Shown here one piece after another: positions 5,045 through 6,927 of a stretch of DNA of 6,927 bases. Origin of the DNA: Actinomycetes bacterium (GTDB lineage: Bacteria; Actinomycetota; Acidimicrobiia; Spongiisociales; UBA5794); contig JAJRYI010000149.1 in NCBI GenBank assembly GCA_024275815.1, forward strand, positions 1 through 6,927. The letters run 5' to 3'. Below the pieces are notes generated by a model that made no database searches, was not told the DNA's origin, and saw nothing but the letters and a program-made list of their open reading frames with translations. Every line of letters begins with the position of its first letter. Within the stretch, counting starts at the first letter, position 1. A program made the position numbers and the translations under genes.

Positions 5045-5748
5045 TCCGGCCACACTCCCTCGGAACGGAACGACTCCCAGTTGATCTGTACATCCGGTTC
5101 ACGCATGTACATCGGACGGATGTCCTCGGCAGCCGTCAGATTGCCTTGATTCACCTTGATGTTGGCGATCTCGAGGAGTGTATCTGCAGATGGGTACCGG
5201 GGCCGGCCACGACGGACTTTGTCCAACGCCGTCCACGTCGAGGTAGGCATCGACGCCCAGTCACCGACCACGAGGCTGTCCGTCCCTTCAGACTCGAGCA
5301 GTACCTTGAAGTACTCAGGAGAGACAACCTCGGGTCTTCCATCGGGAGCAACACCGCCGGGCAACGGCCTGAACGGTGCGATGGCGAACTGGCCTCGCCG
5401 CATGTCGACGACCGGCCAGATACGTCGCCGCCCCGTGGCTGCCCGCACGGCGATGACGGTGAGTGAGGAAACGGTCACCATCGGGGCGCCCACGGCAGCA
5501 GCGAACGCTTGCGCTGTGGCGATACCCGCCCGCAACCCGGTGTACGGCCCCGGGCCGACGTCGACCGCAACGAGATCGACATCCCTCGGCTTCCAACCTG
5601 CCTGAGAGAAACAGAAGTCGATCGCAGGCATCAGGAACCCGACGTGGCCCCGTCTGTCCACGTTGACGGACATAGCGAGAAGATCAGCGTCGACACCGAT
5701 TGCAACCGAAGATGCGGGAGTTGCCGTGTCGATGGCGAGGACGTTCAC
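5041..5748 (-). CDS. tsaB: tRNA t6A biosynthesis protein TsaB, 235 aa
   Basis: TsaB is the catalytically inactive paralogue of TsaD. It dimerises with TsaD, and the pair is completed by TsaE in bacterial t6A synthesis. The N-terminal ASKHA segment MNVLAIDTATPASSVAIG is at 1-18. RRGHVGFLMPAID (32-44) and the phosphate-binding-like loop VGPGPYTGLRAGIATAQ (64-80) are clear family marks. The HxEGH metal motif of TsaD is absent, as expected. The C-terminal half is the variable TsaB lobe, ending ...RPMYMREPDVQINW near 212-225. Length is usual. The start is GTG at 5748, overlapping the tsaE stop as GTGA; no strong Shine-Dalgarno is visible, which suggests translational coupling. Confidence 0.95.
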   Translation of the reverse strand: MNVLAIDTATPASSVAIGVDADLLAMSVNVDRRGHVGFLMPAIDFCFSQAGWKPRDVDLVAVDVGPGPYTGLRAGIATAQAFAAAVGAPMVTVSSLTVIAVRAATGRRRIWPVVDMRRGQFAIAPFRPLPGGVAPDGRPEVVSPEYFKVLLESEGTDSLVVGDWASMPTSTWTALDKVRRGRPRYPSADTLLEIANIKVNQGNLTAAEDIRPMYMREPDVQINWESFRSEGVWPE

Positions 5749-6200
5749 AGCAGCACCGCCGCAAGATCACGGTCACACCATGAACCCATCGGCTTCATCG
5801 TGATCCTCCTCACTTCGCCCTCCATCGTGAACTTGATGACGAGCCGGTCGGCTGACAACCCTTCGGCGACAGCGTCACCCCACTCGATCATGACGACACC
5901 GTCGCGACCGTCGTCGGGGAGTTCGAGGTCGTAGAACTCGGCCATCGATCCGAGCCGATATGCATCGGCGTGGACGAGTGGGAGGAACCCGCCGCGGTAG
6001 ATTCTCGCGATGACGAACGACGGGCTGGTGACCCGCTCGGTGATGCCGAGGCCGTCGGCAACACCCGAGACGAACAGCGTCTTTCCGACGCCGAGCCGGC
6101 CAGAGAGCAGGACGATGTCACCGGCAGTCAGCACGGCGGCGAACCTCCGCCCGAGGGCGAGTGTGTCGTCAGGGCTCGTGGATGTGATCTCGATGGTCAT
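5745..6200 (-). CDS. tsaE: tRNA t6A biosynthesis ATPase TsaE, 151 aa
   Basis: TsaE is the P-loop ATPase that binds the TsaBD heterodimer and is needed for repeated rounds of t6A synthesis. The Walker A motif is SGRLGVGKTLF at 33-43, with Lys40 and Thr41. The switch-like VTSPSFVIARIY is at 57-68, HADAYRL at 78-84, and the Walker B-like VVMIEWGD at 102-109, with the family's Glu106-Trp107 pair. Length and ends are typical. The ATG at 6200 comes 2 nt after the udg stop (TAG, 6205-6203), the only junction in this block that does not overlap. Only a weak GGTGA lies upstream. It couples to tsaB through a GTGA overlap. Confidence 0.96.
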   Translation of the reverse strand: MTIEITSTSPDDTLALGRRFAAVLTAGDIVLLSGRLGVGKTLFVSGVADGLGITERVTSPSFVIARIYRGGFLPLVHADAYRLGSMAEFYDLELPDDGRDGVVMIEWGDAVAEGLSADRLVIKFTMEGEVRRITMKPMGSWCDRDLAAVLL

Positions 6201-6202
6201 CG

Positions 6203-6871
6203 CTACGATTCACCGAAGAGCCCCATCTGGGAGCTCTCTTGTTCTTGGTCGACCGACACCAGCGTGTCGTTGGCCTGCGGTTCGTCTCCAGAGGGAATCC
6301 TACCGTCGATGACGGATCGCACGAGCCGGAGATCTGAGCGGATATCGTTCGTGACCCGCTCACCACCCCGCAGCGCTGCCGCAGGATGGAAGGTCGGGAC
6401 GAGGTACCGGCCCCACCATTCGTACGCCACACCGCGAAGGCGGGTGATACCGGTGGCCGTCCTGAGAAGGAGCTTCGTCGAGAAGTTCCCGAGTGTGATG
6501 ACGACCGATGGATCGACGAGTTCGATCTGTCGTCGCAGATACGGCTTGCAGGCATCGATCTCGGCGGGCAGTGGGTCTCGGTTTCGTGGAGGTCTGCACT
6601 TGACGACGTTGGCGATGTAGACGTCGTCCCGTTCGAGGCCCACCTCGGTGAGCAGCGAGGTGAGCAGCCGGCCGGACCGACCGACGAACGGCACTCCCTC
6701 CTCGTCCTCCTGTTGCCCCGGCCCCTCTCCTACGACCATCACGTCCGCTGTCACGGAACCCGATCCGAACACGACGTTCGTCCGTCCTTCGCTCAACGGG
6801 CACCTGGTACACGTCCGGGCGATCAGCGAAAGCTCGGCGATGTCTTGAATGTGGCCGAATGAAACCGTCAT
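6203..6871 (-). CDS. udg: Type-4 uracil-DNA glycosylase, Fe-S enzyme, 222 aa
   Basis: It removes uracil from DNA, produced by cytosine deamination or dUMP incorporation, starting base-excision repair. Four cysteines placed as in family 4 should hold a [4Fe-4S] cluster: CTRC (Cys21, Cys24), KCRPP (Cys92) and ACKPYL (Cys108). Motif A, GEGPGQQEDEEGVPFVGRSG, is at 48-67 with the family-4 Glu/Asp pattern. The uracil-contact region NVVKCRPPRNRDPLP is at 88-102, and the DNA-intercalating histidine motif TFHPAAAL is at 160-167. The catalytic core ends near 190. The remaining 32 residues are acidic and probably disordered, ending QMGLFGES. Its pentapeptide at 215-219 resembles a sliding-clamp-binding motif. 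The ATG at 6871 has GGAGA 7 nt upstream and overlaps the previous stop as ATGA. Confidence 0.96.
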   Translation of the reverse strand: MTVSFGHIQDIAELSLIARTCTRCPLSEGRTNVVFGSGSVTADVMVVGEGPGQQEDEEGVPFVGRSGRLLTSLLTEVGLERDDVYIANVVKCRPPRNRDPLPAEIDACKPYLRRQIELVDPSVVITLGNFSTKLLLRTATGITRLRGVAYEWWGRYLVPTFHPAAALRGGERVTNDIRSDLRLVRSVIDGRIPSGDEPQANDTLVSVDQEQESSQMGLFGES

Positions 6872-6927
6872 GTGTCGTTCTCCATGGTGACTGCACGGAT
6901 CACCGCGAGGGCGACGACGCCGAACGC
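6868..6927 (-). CDS. 3' end of an unidentified gene upstream of udg
   Basis: Only the last 19 residues are in the window: AFGVVALAVIRAVTMENDT, then TGA at 6870-6868. The frame is supported by the ATGA overlap with the udg start, the same tight packing seen throughout this operon. One of the two alternative minus frames hits a stop within a few codons. The first ten residues are hydrophobic and could be the end of a transmembrane helix with a short cytosolic tail. I do not recognise the family from so little sequence. It is presumably the next upstream gene in the same operon. Confidence 0.55.
   Translation of the reverse strand, partial: AFGVVALAVIRAVTMENDT

Noticed and set aside
5045..5053. 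The rimI start at GTG 5053.
   Set aside because: It adds only three residues, and the purine-rich GAGGGAG lies 1 nt away, too close to act. GTG at 5044 has better spacing and a GTGA overlap. The evidence is good but not decisive.
6360..6896. A 178-codon minus-strand frame overlapping udg.
   Set aside because: It is arginine-rich, domain-free and out of frame with the clear Fe-S uracil-DNA glycosylase, so it is a shadow frame.

Overview
The window looks like chromosome of a high-GC Actinomycetota. The main support is gene order. The run tsaE-tsaB-rimI-tsaD followed by groES-groL matches the known Mycobacterium tuberculosis order Rv3422c to Rv3417c. A DUF1876 (Rv1738-like) protein at the left edge belongs to a family I know mainly from Actinomycetota. 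The genes are long, GC-rich and tightly packed, and there are many GTG starts. A deep-branching class such as Acidimicrobiia is possible, but I cannot establish the class from this sequence. I saw no phage, transposon, CRISPR, rRNA or tRNA features.

Layout, left to right. The 3' end of a plus-strand DUF1876 gene (stop at 218) converges on a large minus-strand block. The 125 bp between them (219-343) hold an 11-bp inverted repeat and a strong cUUCGg hairpin that probably ends the groESL transcript. On the minus strand, groL (344-1981) follows groES (1996-2283) after 14 nt. Upstream of groES, 2307-2372 carries two CIRCE operators flanking a perfect TATAAT -10 box, so this operon should be repressed by HrcA. 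A short 7-bp tandem repeat (2426-2446) lies between this promoter and the next gene.

The second minus-strand block reads, from right to left in the transcription direction: the end of an unidentified gene (6868-6927), a type-4 uracil-DNA glycosylase (6203-6871), tsaE (5745-6200), tsaB (5041-5748), rimI (4541-5044), tsaD (3531-4544) and a membrane site-2-type metalloprotease with two CBS domains (2455-3534). Every junction is a 4-bp overlap except udg/tsaE, which has a 2-nt gap. The block is therefore almost certainly one translationally coupled operon. TsaB, TsaD and TsaE form the bacterial machinery that installs N6-threonylcarbamoyl on A37 of ANN-decoding tRNAs. RimI is a ribosomal-protein N-acetyltransferase usually encoded with them.

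Most of this is conserved housekeeping DNA and I do not see a wholly new system. The points most worth a second look are the CBS-fused site-2 protease placed between tsaD and groES, the paired CIRCE operators around a single promoter, a sliding-clamp-type pentapeptide at the tail of the uracil-DNA glycosylase, and four consecutive identical GTGA stop/start overlaps.
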